Source: Parabacteroides sp900760525 (GTDB taxonomy: Bacteria; Bacteroidota; Bacteroidia; Bacteroidales; Tannerellaceae). From it: 64,000 bases of DNA. The notes below the pieces were generated by a model. That model ran no database searches and was not told the DNA's origin. It saw nothing but the letters and a program-made list of their open reading frames with translations. The stretch covers positions 1,488,001 to 1,552,000 of the forward strand of contig NZ_CP187555.1 of assembly GCF_049860805.1 (NCBI RefSeq), in the 5' to 3' direction. Positions 1 through 8,619 of the stretch are shown piece after piece (the stretch's first letter is position 1; every line of letters starts with the position of its first letter). The translations under genes and the position numbers were made by a program.

Positions 1-851
1 TCCAGGTCGGCAGCCAGGCCGCTGTAAGAATAATCCATATTCTTGCTCCAATATGCCTTTTCAATTCTATGGTCTACGGCATCGATCGTTTTATATTCGC
101 ATAACAACTCACGGCTACCATACCCCAAACCTACAGACGTATAAAGCCACGGTGTACATTTAACAACGACACCTGCGGTTCCGGCATAGCAATTCACTTT
201 CTTGTTATTCGTAAAACGAATGAGAGGCCCTCCTGCCACCGAACCTACTATCTGTCCGTCTCCCCTGCACTCGCTGTCATGGTCTTTAAACCCCAAATTC
301 GTTTTAAAACGTGCAAACCAACCTAAACGGGATTTCACACCTCCGACGGTCAAGCCATAAGGTGCTTCTATAGAATAGGCATAACCAACAAAAAACTTCA
401 TCGGTTCTTTGGGTTTGTCTGGTTTCATTTGATTGGCAGAGGGATAAAAAACCGGCTCTACCGGTTTGCGAAGTGTTTCCAGACGGTCTTGCCAGGACTT
501 TGCCAACGTTTCATTCTTGGAAGCTCCTATACCTTCGGTATAATAGACTATCAACTGCGAAATGGCTGTCGTGTCCTTATTATTGGCCATCAGTTCCAGG
601 CAAGCCCGGCATTTGTTCATCAGGCTATGCATGGAAGGGCGCATCCGCTGGTTGGCTAACCAGATAGACGTGAGCTGCCCGATGCTGTAAGGGTCGCATT
701 GCACGACACCTTCTTCATACCACATCCTTGCATCGCTATAGTCCAGGCGTTTCATCGCCTCGTCACCTTTTCTGTTATATTCTGTTTTTTGTTGGGCCAG
801 CAAACACATCGGCAACACAACAAAAAGAGTCAAAATCCAAAGTCTTTTCAT
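1..851 (-). CDS. Exported protein with Sel1/TPR-like N-terminus, partial (cut by left edge)
   Basis: Starts at an ATG on the minus strand (complement of 849-851), only 7 bases after the kinase stop, and is open to the window edge, so its C-terminus is missing. Translation gives a signal peptide (MKRLWILTLFVVLPMCLLAQ), then a segment whose residues (KGDEAMKRLDYSDARMWYEE) look like a TPR or Sel1 helical repeat, and after about residue 150 alternating aromatic/glycine stretches (FFVGYAYSIEAPYGLTVGG) that resemble outer-membrane beta-strands. It is the last visible gene of the kinase/phosphatase/FHA cluster and probably cotranscribed with the kinase. The signal peptide and position are seen; a role as outer-membrane or periplasmic partner of the kinase is inference. 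No named family recognised. Confidence 0.7.
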   Translation of the reverse strand, partial: MKRLWILTLFVVLPMCLLAQQKTEYNRKGDEAMKRLDYSDARMWYEEGVVQCDPYSIGQLTSIWLANQRMRPSMHSLMNKCRACLELMANNKDTTAISQLIVYYTEGIGASKNETLAKSWQDRLETLRKPVEPVFYPSANQMKPDKPKEPMKFFVGYAYSIEAPYGLTVGGVKSRLGWFARFKTNLGFKDHDSECRGDGQIVGSVAGGPLIRFTNNKKVNCYAGTAGVVVKCTPWLYTSVGLGYGSRELLCEYKTIDAVDHRIEKAYWSKNMDYSYSGLAADL

Positions 852-858
852 AAACACG

Positions 859-2682
859 TTAATAATACGTTGATCCTTCATTTATCAATACACCATCAGC
901 ATTATAGATATCGAACAAACCATCCTTACGTTCAAAAGCCCGGCCGTTTTCTGCAATCCCGACATTCCGGTATTTACAGGGTATACGCTCGTTGGCCTCC
1001 GAGTCGATCGCTCCGTATAACATGGTCGATTTCTTTCGTACAATTGTAAAATTCCCGAAAGTCTTCTTCATCTCATATTGGGCTTTCCTGTCGGCTAAAA
1101 GTTTGGCTGCTTCCTTCTCGTCACAAGAGATCAGGAGGCGTACGACCTCTTCCGTCAACTTAGTTTCTTTCGCTTTCGTGAAATCTTTCTTTGCATTCGT
1201 AAAATCGGCTTTTCCCATCTTCTCCTTGCCGGAAGCGATTAAAGCGGTATATTCCGCATCAATTTCTTCAGCAGTAGGCTGTGGTGGTTGTATTGTTATT
1301 TTTTTATCTTCAGTCGGAACCTGCTCAGTTTCCGGTTGTTTCCGCGGTTCATCAACTGTTGCAGGCATAACCTTTTCCGGTTGTCGGGCCGTTACTGTTT
1401 CCGTTTTCTTATCTCCGGCAAGAGGCGATTCTTCTTTTACCTCAGGAATTGTTGCTTCCTGAAGGGTTTGAGCCGAATCTTTCTCTTCTTCAACCGGATT
1501 AATCAACTCCGTCACATCCGGCTTTGTAGAGACTTTGTTCCCTTGCACCAGAAAAGCGACAGCTGATCCTATGCAGGCAAATATAGCAATAACCACCGAT
1601 ATCAGCACCCCTTTTCTTTTTTTCTTACGAGGCTGGGAAATAATTTCTTCGCTGTTTACAATCGTACGATCTTCGTCGTCCTCATTCTGAGGCAATTGAT
1701 CGTTCTGGTGTATGACTGTCGTTTCGTCCTCCTCTTCCTGTCCGTCTGAGTTTTGCAATCCATTCGTGAACGTTTCTTCTTCCGGAGGAAGATCTAATGC
1801 CGCCATCATTTCGGCTACTGTTTGGTAGCGGTCGGCCGGAATGATTTGCATCGCCTTGATTATGGCAGCTTCCGTTTTGGGTGATATATCCTTATTCAGT
1901 TCCGACGGATTCTGCAGAGGACGCGTTGCCCGCAAAATAGATTCGGTTGGAATCTTTCCTGTCAGGAGGTTATACATGGTAGCTCCCAACGAATAGATAT
2001 CCGGACACGGGGAGAAACTCTGTGTCCCTTCGTTATCATATTGTTCGATTGAAGCAAAACCTTTTGACAAGGTTAGCATGGTCGTACTGGTTTCCTGCTG
2101 TTCGATATCGTACCTTTTGCTTACGCCGAAATCGATCAGGCGTGCTTTCCCGGACGAGTCGATCAGGATATTGCTGGGTTTGATGTCCAGGTGGAGGATG
2201 TTCTTTTCATGTACAAACTGGAGTGCTTTCCCAATCTGGCGGACATACCTGAGGACTTTCGCTTCCGGCAATACCCCTTCCCTGTCCATCATATACTTGA
2301 GGGAACAGCCGGAAATATATTCCATGGCAATATAGGCTGTGTCGTTTTCTTCGAAAACTTCCAGCACATTTACGATATGAGGGTGGTGGACTTCAGAAAG
2401 TATCTTGGCTTCCTTGATAAGCTTTTCTTTGAATTTATCGAAAAGAACCCTACCTGTCTCGGAATGAACCTTGACAGCAAAAGATTCAGCTTCTCTGTAA
2501 CAATAGTCTTTAAAGAAGTATTCTTTTATACAAATAGGCACCTCTGTTTGCACAGTTCCTAACGAGCCCTTCACTTCCGTATACCAGACGCCTTTGTAAG
2601 TTATACCAAAGCCGCCCTGACCAATTACATGAGTGATCCGATATTTTCCATTCTGAAGAACATGTCCGTTTGGCAAATTCAT
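859..2682 (-). CDS. Transmembrane Ser/Thr protein kinase (PknB/Hanks type)
   Basis: 607 residues. The N-terminal kinase domain (about 14-295) has the glycine loop GQGGFG near 21-26, the ATP lysine in CIKE (K53), the catalytic loop HLDIKPSN (164-171) and DFG (184-186). The usual HRD is HLD, so the arginine that normally contacts a phosphorylated activation loop is missing while catalytic Asp166 and Asn171 remain. After an acidic linker (about 300-350) there is one membrane helix at about 358-379, then an extracytoplasmic part with a Pro/Glu-rich stretch, a TPR-like segment (about 480-530) and a C-terminal piece resembling a WG/KWG repeat. Neighbours are a PP2C phosphatase 45 bases upstream and two FHA proteins, so a reversible phosphorylation circuit is likely. 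Activity and substrates are inferred. Confidence 0.93.
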   Translation of the reverse strand: MNLPNGHVLQNGKYRITHVIGQGGFGITYKGVWYTEVKGSLGTVQTEVPICIKEYFFKDYCYREAESFAVKVHSETGRVLFDKFKEKLIKEAKILSEVHHPHIVNVLEVFEENDTAYIAMEYISGCSLKYMMDREGVLPEAKVLRYVRQIGKALQFVHEKNILHLDIKPSNILIDSSGKARLIDFGVSKRYDIEQQETSTTMLTLSKGFASIEQYDNEGTQSFSPCPDIYSLGATMYNLLTGKIPTESILRATRPLQNPSELNKDISPKTEAAIIKAMQIIPADRYQTVAEMMAALDLPPEEETFTNGLQNSDGQEEEDETTVIHQNDQLPQNEDDEDRTIVNSEEIISQPRKKKRKGVLISVVIAIFACIGSAVAFLVQGNKVSTKPDVTELINPVEEEKDSAQTLQEATIPEVKEESPLAGDKKTETVTARQPEKVMPATVDEPRKQPETEQVPTEDKKITIQPPQPTAEEIDAEYTALIASGKEKMGKADFTNAKKDFTKAKETKLTEEVVRLLISCDEKEAAKLLADRKAQYEMKKTFGNFTIVRKKSTMLYGAIDSEANERIPCKYRNVGIAENGRAFERKDGLFDIYNADGVLINEGSTYY

Positions 2683-2727
2683 AACTATACTATGCGCAAT
2701 TCTATTAATCTGCCAAAATTACGTTAT

Positions 2728-3531
2728 TTATATAAAAGAATAAAGGAAAGAAAGAATATTTTGCTTAATTCCTGTAGAATCTAACACATTTTGTATAGGT
2801 ATGATATAAAAAGAAAAGTTATCGCGCGTTTTTCCGCTGCAAGCGGACATGATTGCATTTTTTATTTCTTCCGGACTGCCTGAATGCTTGAATATTCCAG
2901 AAAGTTCCTCATTGCTAAGGCGTTCAAGCACGCCATCCGAACACATGAGCAGATAATCGCCTGCTTTGATATCGCTTAGCAGTATAACATCGGCCTCTGT
3001 CGGATGATCCGTCCCCTGCACAGCCCGTATGATTACATTCCGCTGCGGATGGTGCACAGCCTCTTCACGAGTGATCTTTCCCAGTTTCACCAACGAATTG
3101 ACAAGTGAATGGTCTTCGGTCTGAAATAAGATATCTCCCTGCCTGAAATGATAAATCCGGCTATCTCCCACATGCGCCAGGGTTATGCCGCCCGTGCCGA
3201 CAAAAACCATGGTTAAAGTGGTGGCCATTCCTTTTGCTTCCGGGTGAACGGCTACATAGTCATCGAAACGCGCTTCGGTATAACGGATTGCTTTATTAAT
3301 AAAAGCAGCGGTTGGCTCACCTTCACGAAAAGTTGAGAAAAAAGTCTGGAAAGACTCGCAAGCCAACGAACTTGCAATCTCTCCTTTTTCAGCGCCACCA
3401 ACACCGTCACATACCAAAAACAAATTTTGATTGGAGTTTGCCGTTTCCGGCAGAGGGTAGATGGAATCTTCGTTATTCAATCTGCCTCCTTTTTCGCTGA
3501 CTGCCCAAGGTTTGCCGATCGTTATATTCAT
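2728..3531 (-). CDS. PP2C-family Ser/Thr protein phosphatase
   Basis: 267 residues, the normal size of a stand-alone bacterial PP2C (Stp/PrpC-like). Metal-binding motifs can be read: NNEDS near residue 20, LVCDGVGGAEKGE near 38-51, GDSRIYHFR near 122-130, SCSDGV-type residues (MCSDGVLE) near 197 and RDNFSF near 236. No signal peptide or membrane helix, so it acts in the cytoplasm and is expected to remove phosphates placed by the neighbouring kinase. It lies between the kinase and an FHA/zinc-ribbon gene on the same strand with short gaps (45 and 14 bases), consistent with one transcript. Confidence 0.95.
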   Translation of the reverse strand: MNITIGKPWAVSEKGGRLNNEDSIYPLPETANSNQNLFLVCDGVGGAEKGEIASSLACESFQTFFSTFREGEPTAAFINKAIRYTEARFDDYVAVHPEAKGMATTLTMVFVGTGGITLAHVGDSRIYHFRQGDILFQTEDHSLVNSLVKLGKITREEAVHHPQRNVIIRAVQGTDHPTEADVILLSDIKAGDYLLMCSDGVLERLSNEELSGIFKHSGSPEEIKNAIMSACSGKTRDNFSFYIIPIQNVLDSTGIKQNILSFLYSFI

Positions 3532-3545
3532 AGCATAGACAAATT

Positions 3546-4061
3546 TTATTCATTAAACCGGAGTACCGTACGACCGATAATAATCTCATCATTATTATTC
3601 AGTACGACAATCTCTCCATTCTCTAAGTAATTGCTATTATATAACGTATGATTTTTACTATTATTGTCAGAAAGATAATGTTTATAGCCACCTTTTGCAT
3701 CTTTTTTCACCTCGATCCGGATATGCTCACGGCTCATTGACTTATCGGCCGTCACAATGCCGATCGTAGCCGTGGATGCATTGGATTTTCGTCCTATGAT
3801 ATAGAGGCCTTCCTGAAGGGGGAAGGTTTGCTCCGGCGTATCGGCATTTGCAATTACAGAGAGACGTCCGGTTGTCATACGAAGAGGTTGTACCAGAATC
3901 GTTTCCGATTCAGATGCGCTATTTCCTTTCTCCATAGACAGTAAAGAGACAGGAATCGGTTGTTTGCACTTCGGGCATTTGAAGGAGGTGATATCGAGGG
4001 GAATTTTCCCCTCGTCTACCTTTAACCCAACATGGCAATGTGGACATTTAACGGAAATCAT
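3546..4061 (-). CDS. Zinc-ribbon plus FHA domain protein
   Basis: 171 residues. The N-terminus holds a zinc ribbon with two CxxC knuckles (CPHC at 6-9 and CPKC at 29-32). The C-terminal half is a forkhead-associated domain: YIIGRKSN, SMSREHIRIEV and the NNSKNHT turn in place of the usual NGT. FHA domains bind phosphothreonine, so this is a likely reader of the adjacent kinase. Its start overlaps the stop of the acidic gene by four bases (ATGA, 4058-4061), which suggests translational coupling. The exact partner is unknown. Confidence 0.88.
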   Translation of the reverse strand: MISVKCPHCHVGLKVDEGKIPLDITSFKCPKCKQPIPVSLLSMEKGNSASESETILVQPLRMTTGRLSVIANADTPEQTFPLQEGLYIIGRKSNASTATIGIVTADKSMSREHIRIEVKKDAKGGYKHYLSDNNSKNHTLYNSNYLENGEIVVLNNNDEIIIGRTVLRFNE

Positions 4062-4297
4062 AAGATAAATGATATGTCAGATCCGTCAATATCGGTCGAA
4101 TATGTATCCAGCATGTCTGCATCGGACAGCATAATCGTGTCATCAGATAATGTAATAAAATCAGAAACATCAATACTTTCGTCAATCATTACAACATCCG
4201 ACAAATCGTTTCCCCCGTCCACATCCACGATAACAGCGTCGGTCAGCATAGCTTCGTCGCTGTCTAAAGTCACGAATGTGTAATCCTCTTCTTGCAT
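4058..4297 (-). CDS. Very acidic small protein in the kinase/FHA cluster
   Basis: 79 residues with no recognised family. It is dominated by Asp with regularly spaced Ser/Thr and hydrophobic residues; LSD or VSD triplets recur with hydrophobic residues between them (for example ITLSDDTIMLSDADMLD), giving a loose repeat. There are no cysteines and almost no basic residues. It is read as a real gene because it overlaps the FHA gene by ATGA, has a good promoter just upstream (4326-4354) and lies inside a tight same-strand cluster. It could be a phosphorylated adaptor or kinase substrate bound by the FHA proteins; that is inference. The opposite strand is also open here, so base composition alone proves nothing. 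Confidence 0.6.
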   Translation of the reverse strand: MQEEDYTFVTLDSDEAMLTDAVIVDVDGGNDLSDVVMIDESIDVSDFITLSDDTIMLSDADMLDTYSTDIDGSDISFIL

Positions 4298-4325
4298 AAA
4301 ATGTTATAATTAAATTTTCTGGAAA

Positions 4326-4354
4326 CAAAAGTAAGGAAACGTATTGACATTCAA
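4326..4354 (-). promoter_or_regulatory. Bacteroidetes-type promoter for the acidic-FHA-PP2C-kinase genes
   Basis: Minus-strand TACTTTTG (4326-4333) matches the -7 consensus TAnnTTTG, with TTG (4352-4354) about 18 bases upstream as the -33 element. It lies about 30 bases before the acidic gene and would let that gene and everything downstream be transcribed apart from the LytTR-FHA pair. Confidence 0.5.
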
Positions 4355-4433
4355 TTATAAAATAGTTCCTTATAATCAAATGATTGGGTTTACTGTACGA
4401 AAGTATTACTTTTAGTATATGAAATGGAATATC

Positions 4434-5087
4434 TTATTCACTTACCCATTTAGCCTTACAGGAGGACATCGGGCATTGTTTTCTGTTGCGCAATGATTCC
4501 CAGGGTATTTCACCTAAAAAGGTTCCGCATTTAGGACAAACATAGTCGATTTTGAATTGATTGGTCAAATCTTGCAGCAGTTGCGGAATCTTGGCCGACT
4601 GTTTCGCACCCAGATAAATACCGACTGTCGGGGCACAGATCGTGATAAACAAGCTAAGCCCAAACAATTCCGGACTTCCTTTTCCAAGAAAACCGATTAC
4701 AACCCCCACCACCCCGGGAAGGGCAAACGGAAGAGATTGAAACAACCTGGTTTTAAACTGGTTGGAAGATTGTATCTTAACCTTTGCTTGAATATAATTA
4801 TCGTATACCTGTTTCAACGCCGCAAACTCCTCGCTATAATCATTATTAAACTTCAAGGCTTCCGGTATATTTAAAACATAATTATCTCCCAGCTTGATTG
4901 TGTCGCTGGGAGTAATATGCTTTTTAATGATCTGGGCACCATTGACGAATGTTCCGTTCGTAGAGCCCAAATCTTCAAGCAGCCAACATCCTCCCTCTTC
5001 ACGAACCAGTTTTGCATGGTATCGGCTTACGTGAGGATCGTTTACCACAAAATCGTTATCGTTCGCTTTTCCAATTTTTATGATCAT
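4434..5087 (-). CDS. FHA domain membrane protein with C-terminal zinc ribbon
   Basis: 217 residues. The FHA domain is at the N-terminus (IGKANDNDFVV, HVSRYHAKLV, LGSTNGTFVNG within residues 4-52) and has the canonical SxxH and NG motifs for phosphothreonine binding. A helical linker follows, then two membrane helices at about 115-135 and 142-162, and a C-terminal zinc ribbon with CPKC near 184 and a second Cys pair (CPMSSCK) near 206. It overlaps the LytTR gene by four bases (ATGA, 5084-5087). The layout suggests a membrane-anchored phosphoprotein reader; its binding partner is unknown. Confidence 0.85.
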   Translation of the reverse strand: MIIKIGKANDNDFVVNDPHVSRYHAKLVREEGGCWLLEDLGSTNGTFVNGAQIIKKHITPSDTIKLGDNYVLNIPEALKFNNDYSEEFAALKQVYDNYIQAKVKIQSSNQFKTRLFQSLPFALPGVVGVVIGFLGKGSPELFGLSLFITICAPTVGIYLGAKQSAKIPQLLQDLTNQFKIDYVCPKCGTFLGEIPWESLRNRKQCPMSSCKAKWVSE

Positions 5088-5476
5088 TCTGTAGCAACTT
5101 TTGGTTCTTCAGGTTTTCCCATCTCCTTTTCAAGATTGTCTTTCAATACTTTCAAAGGATCTTTGGATATCACCAATTCTCTCGGTTTCCCGTCCTGTGT
5201 CAATAATAATAATTTTTGCTTAGGCAGGTTTATTTGCAGGATGTGATTTTTATTAATGATATGGCTTTTGCCTACGCGCATCAGGATCGTGTTACAACCT
5301 GCCACCTGTTTCTCCAATATTTCTTCAATTTTCCCTATATTAATCGCAAAAGTGAATTGGATCCCGTTGGATAATAGTAATTTGGTATAATTTCTATCAG
5401 CTTCAAAATAGAGGATCTGCCCTATTTTAATACGCAACAATTCATCTCTCGTCTTAATTATTAAATACCGCTCCAT
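5084..5476 (-). CDS. Stand-alone LytTR DNA-binding protein
   Basis: 130 residues, almost entirely one LytTR domain (I/F-rich strand ILYFEADRNYTKLLLSNG, then FAINIGKIEEILEK, FMRVGKSHIINK-type residues near 65-75 and LPKQKLLLL). No receiver domain is present, so it is not a classical response regulator; activity may depend on a partner such as the coupled FHA protein. It is the first gene of the signalling cluster and is probably its transcription factor. The TACATTTG -7 box just upstream supports the chosen start. Confidence 0.85.
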   Translation of the reverse strand: MERYLIIKTRDELLRIKIGQILYFEADRNYTKLLLSNGIQFTFAINIGKIEEILEKQVAGCNTILMRVGKSHIINKNHILQINLPKQKLLLLTQDGKPRELVISKDPLKVLKDNLEKEMGKPEEPKVATE

Positions 5477-5511
5477 ACGTAGATATTGTTTTTTCGTTCA
5501 TCATCAGAAAA

Positions 5512-5519
5512 CAAATGTA
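5512..5519 (-). promoter_or_regulatory. -7 element upstream of the LytTR gene
   Basis: TACATTTG on the minus strand, 36 bases before the LytTR start codon, fits the Bacteroidetes -7 consensus. No convincing -33 box was found at the right distance. Confidence 0.4.
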
Positions 5520-5533
5520 CGCTATTTTGCGGG

Positions 5534-5582
5534 ATCTAAAAAAATATCCGGGCAGAAAAATAAATTTTCCGCCCGGATATTT
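5534..5582 (-). terminator. Rho-independent terminator after ppdK
   Basis: Arms AAATATCCGGGC (5542-5553) and GCCCGGATATTT (5571-5582) form a perfect 12-bp stem that is followed, on the minus strand, by a run of seven T. It lies 50 bases beyond the ppdK stop. Confidence 0.85.
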
Positions 5583-5631
5583 AAAACTCTCTGCCGGAAA
5601 ATCACCCCGGCAGCTATGAATGCCAAATCCC

Positions 5632-8352
5632 TTAATCTTCTAAAGCTGCCTGCGCCGCTGCGATACGTGCGATTGGCACGCGGAACGGTGAACAGGATAC
5701 ATAGTTCAGCCCTACTTTGTGGCAGAACTTCACAGAAGATGGTTCACCGCCATGTTCGCCACAAATACCACATTTCAAGTCCGGACGAATAGCTCGGCCT
5801 TTTTCGGTAGCCATACGGACCAACTGTCCTACTCCATTCTGGTCGAGAACCTGGAACGGATCGACTTTCAGAATTTTCTTTTCCAGGTAAACCGGAAGGA
5901 AGGATGCAATATCGTCACGAGAATAACCGAAGGTCATCTGTGTCAGGTCGTTTGTTCCGAATGAGAAGAACTCGGCAGAAGAGGCGATACGGTCTGCTGT
6001 CAATGCGGCACGCGGGATTTCGATCATCGTACCGACCTTAAAGTCGATACTGTCTCCCACTTCCTCGAACAATTGTGCGGCAGCTTTACGGATCACTTTT
6101 TCCTGTTCCTTGAATTCGTATAAGATACCCGTCAGCGGAACCATAATTTCAGGTTTTGCTTCGATACCTTCTTTCTTCAACTCGAGGGCTGCTCCCAAAA
6201 TAGCACGTGTCTGCATCTCCGTAATTTCGGGATAGGTGTTACCCAAGCGGCAACCACGGTGTCCCAACATCGGATTATGTTCGCAAAGCGATTCCACACG
6301 TTTCTGAATTTCTTTTACAGATACGCCCATTGCTTCTGCCATTTCTGCCTGACCTTTCACATCATGAGGAACAAACTCATGCAGAGGAGGATCGAGCAAA
6401 CGTACCGTTACCGGACAGCCGGCCATAGCTTTGAATATGCCTTTGAAGTCATCTTTCTGGTACGGCAAAATCTTTTCCAACGCGTTCTTACGTCCTTCTG
6501 CATCTTCAGCCAGGATCATCTCACGCATCGCTTTGATCTTTTCACCTTCGAAGAACATATGTTCCGTACGGCACAAACCTATACCAACTGCACCGAAACT
6601 ACGTGCGATCGTAGCGTCGTGCGGAGTATCGGCATTCGTACGAACCTGCAACTTCGTATATTTATCAGCCAAAGTCATCAATTCGGCGAAATCACCCGAC
6701 AGTTCGGCTGCTTTTGTTTCAACCTTTCCGACATAAACCGTTCCGGTCGTACCATTGATAGAGATATAGTCGCCTTCTTTCAACTTAACGCCATCGACTT
6801 CGACAGTCTTATTCTTATAATCGATCTCCAAAGCTCCGGCACCGGATACGCAGCATTTACCCATACCGCGGGCAACAACGGCAGCGTGTGAAGTCATACC
6901 GCCGCGAGCCGTCAGGATACCTTCGGCAACAGCCATACCTGCCAAGTCTTCAGGAGATGTTTCGATACGAACCATTACGACTTTCTTACCGTCAGCATGC
7001 CATTTTGCAGCATCATCGGCAAAGAATACGATTTGTCCGGTTGCAGCTCCCGGAGATGCCGGTAAACCTTTCACCCAAACTTTTGCCTGCTTTTCTGCCA
7101 ACTTATCGAATACCGGGTGAAGCAGTTCATCCAATTTATTCGGTTCGATACGTTTCAAAGCCGTTTTCTCGTCGATCATTCCCTGATGCAACAAGTCGAT
7201 TGCAATTTTAACCATTGCAGCACCGGTACGCTTTCCGTTACGGGTTTGCAGGAACCACAGTTTTCCTTCCTGTACGGTGAATTCCATATCCTGCATATCA
7301 TGATAATGGTTTTCCAGTTTCGTCTGCAGTTCGTCCAGTTGTTTATAGATTTCCGGCATGGCTTCTTCCATCGAAGGATATTTAGCTACGCGGTCTTCTT
7401 CTGAAATACCGGCACGATCCGCCCAACGTTTAGATCCGATCTTCGTGATCTGCTGCGGTGTACGGATACCTGCTACAACATCTTCCCCTTGTGCATTGAT
7501 CAGGTACTCGCCATTGAAGAGGTCTTCCCCATTACCGGCATCACGGGAGAAACATACACCGGTAGCGGAAGTCTCGCCCATATTACCGAATACCATAGCC
7601 TGTACGCTGACAGCCGTACCCCATTCGGCAGGAATACCTTCCATCTTACGATAGAGGATGGCACGTTCGTTCATCCAGCTGTCAAACACAGCACAAATAG
7701 CCCCCCAAAGCTGTTCATAAGCGGAAGTCGGGAAGTCTTTACCGGTCTGGGCCTTGACAGCTGCTTTAAATTTAGAGACCAGTGTCTTCAGGTCTTCCAC
7801 CTCCAGTTCATTGTCCAGCTTAACGCCTTTGGCTTCCTTTACTTCTTCGATGATTGCTTCAAACGGATCGATATCTTCCTTATTGGTCGGCTTCATACCT
7901 AACACAACGTCCCCGTACATTTGTACGAAACGGCGATACGAATCCCATGCAAAGCGAGGATTGTTTGTCTTACGGCTCAAGCCTTCCACTACTTCATCGT
8001 TCAAACCCAGATTCAGGATCGTGTCCATCATACCCGGCATGGACGCACGGGCACCGGAACGAACGGATACCAACAACGGATTGGCTACATCTCCAAACTT
8101 TGAATTCATCAACGTCTCAATATTAGCAATTGCTTTTTCGACGTCTGATTTCAACAGTTCAACCACTTTGTCTTTTCCCAATTCATAATATTCGGAACAT
8201 ACTTCTGTGGTAATTGTAAATCCCGGAGGAACCGGAACACCAATCAGATTCATTTCGGCAAGGTTAGCACCTTTACCACCCAGCAGATTTCTCATATCCG
8301 CTTTACCTTCGGCTTTTCCATTTCCGAATGTGTAAACTCTTTTTCTTTCCAT
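5632..8352 (-). CDS. ppdK: Pyruvate, phosphate dikinase
   Basis: 906 residues, the full length of the bacterial enzyme, which interconverts pyruvate, ATP and phosphate with phosphoenolpyruvate, AMP and pyrophosphate in the cytoplasm. The nucleotide-binding N-terminal domain begins with GNGKAEGKADMRNLLGGKGANL-type residues. The swivelling phosphohistidine domain carries GGMTSHAAVVARGMGK near residue 485-500. The C-terminal PEP/pyruvate barrel ends in the CGICGEHGGEP motif with the catalytic cysteine. It is flanked by its own promoter (8409-8416) and terminator (5534-5582), so it is monocistronic. In anaerobes it often works in the glycolytic, pyrophosphate-using direction; the direction here is not visible. 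Confidence 0.98.
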   Translation of the reverse strand: MERKRVYTFGNGKAEGKADMRNLLGGKGANLAEMNLIGVPVPPGFTITTEVCSEYYELGKDKVVELLKSDVEKAIANIETLMNSKFGDVANPLLVSVRSGARASMPGMMDTILNLGLNDEVVEGLSRKTNNPRFAWDSYRRFVQMYGDVVLGMKPTNKEDIDPFEAIIEEVKEAKGVKLDNELEVEDLKTLVSKFKAAVKAQTGKDFPTSAYEQLWGAICAVFDSWMNERAILYRKMEGIPAEWGTAVSVQAMVFGNMGETSATGVCFSRDAGNGEDLFNGEYLINAQGEDVVAGIRTPQQITKIGSKRWADRAGISEEDRVAKYPSMEEAMPEIYKQLDELQTKLENHYHDMQDMEFTVQEGKLWFLQTRNGKRTGAAMVKIAIDLLHQGMIDEKTALKRIEPNKLDELLHPVFDKLAEKQAKVWVKGLPASPGAATGQIVFFADDAAKWHADGKKVVMVRIETSPEDLAGMAVAEGILTARGGMTSHAAVVARGMGKCCVSGAGALEIDYKNKTVEVDGVKLKEGDYISINGTTGTVYVGKVETKAAELSGDFAELMTLADKYTKLQVRTNADTPHDATIARSFGAVGIGLCRTEHMFFEGEKIKAMREMILAEDAEGRKNALEKILPYQKDDFKGIFKAMAGCPVTVRLLDPPLHEFVPHDVKGQAEMAEAMGVSVKEIQKRVESLCEHNPMLGHRGCRLGNTYPEITEMQTRAILGAALELKKEGIEAKPEIMVPLTGILYEFKEQEKVIRKAAAQLFEEVGDSIDFKVGTMIEIPRAALTADRIASSAEFFSFGTNDLTQMTFGYSRDDIASFLPVYLEKKILKVDPFQVLDQNGVGQLVRMATEKGRAIRPDLKCGICGEHGGEPSSVKFCHKVGLNYVSCSPFRVPIARIAAAQAALED

Positions 8353-8408
8353 ATTCGACAGTATTTAATTTTAGATTTTAGTTTTGCTATCTCCAGATTG
8401 CAATGCTG

Positions 8409-8416
8409 CAAATATA
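8409..8416 (-). promoter_or_regulatory. -7 element of the ppdK promoter
   Basis: Minus-strand TATATTTG matches the Bacteroidetes -7 consensus, about 57 bases before the ppdK start. No clear TTG at -33. Confidence 0.45.
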
Positions 8417-8543
8417 TGCTATTTAAAGGTCGCATTTGCATGTATGGTTAAATAATTTTAGATGTTTTACAACTATTTTTCACCATCTATATCCGGTAAA
8501 TAACTACATTTGCGTGCGGGAATTTTTAAAGCCTAAAAGAAAT

Positions 8544-8589
8544 AGCCTGTATTCCAAAAGTTTTTTATAAGACTTCCGGAATACAGGCT
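8544..8589 (-). terminator. Terminator hairpin after the ADP-forming acetyl-CoA synthetase
   Basis: Arms AGCCTGTATTCC (8544-8555) and GGAATACAGGCT (8578-8589) pair perfectly, with further AAAGT/ACTT pairing inside. It lies 31 bases beyond the synthetase stop. The T-run on the minus strand is weak (ATTTCTTTTA). Confidence 0.7.
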
Positions 8590-8619
8590 GTTTAGTATCA
8601 GGGCTTTATCCAAGATTGA

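Noticed and set aside
4032..4283. Plus-strand frame opposite the acidic gene
   Set aside because: Ser/Thr-rich mirror of GA-rich codons; the minus frame has overlap, promoter and gene context.
859..5476. Type VI secretion control module
   Set aside because: The kinase/PP2C/FHA mix is reminiscent, but no secretion component (tube, baseplate, ATPase, effector) is in the window; the left edge prevents a firm answer.
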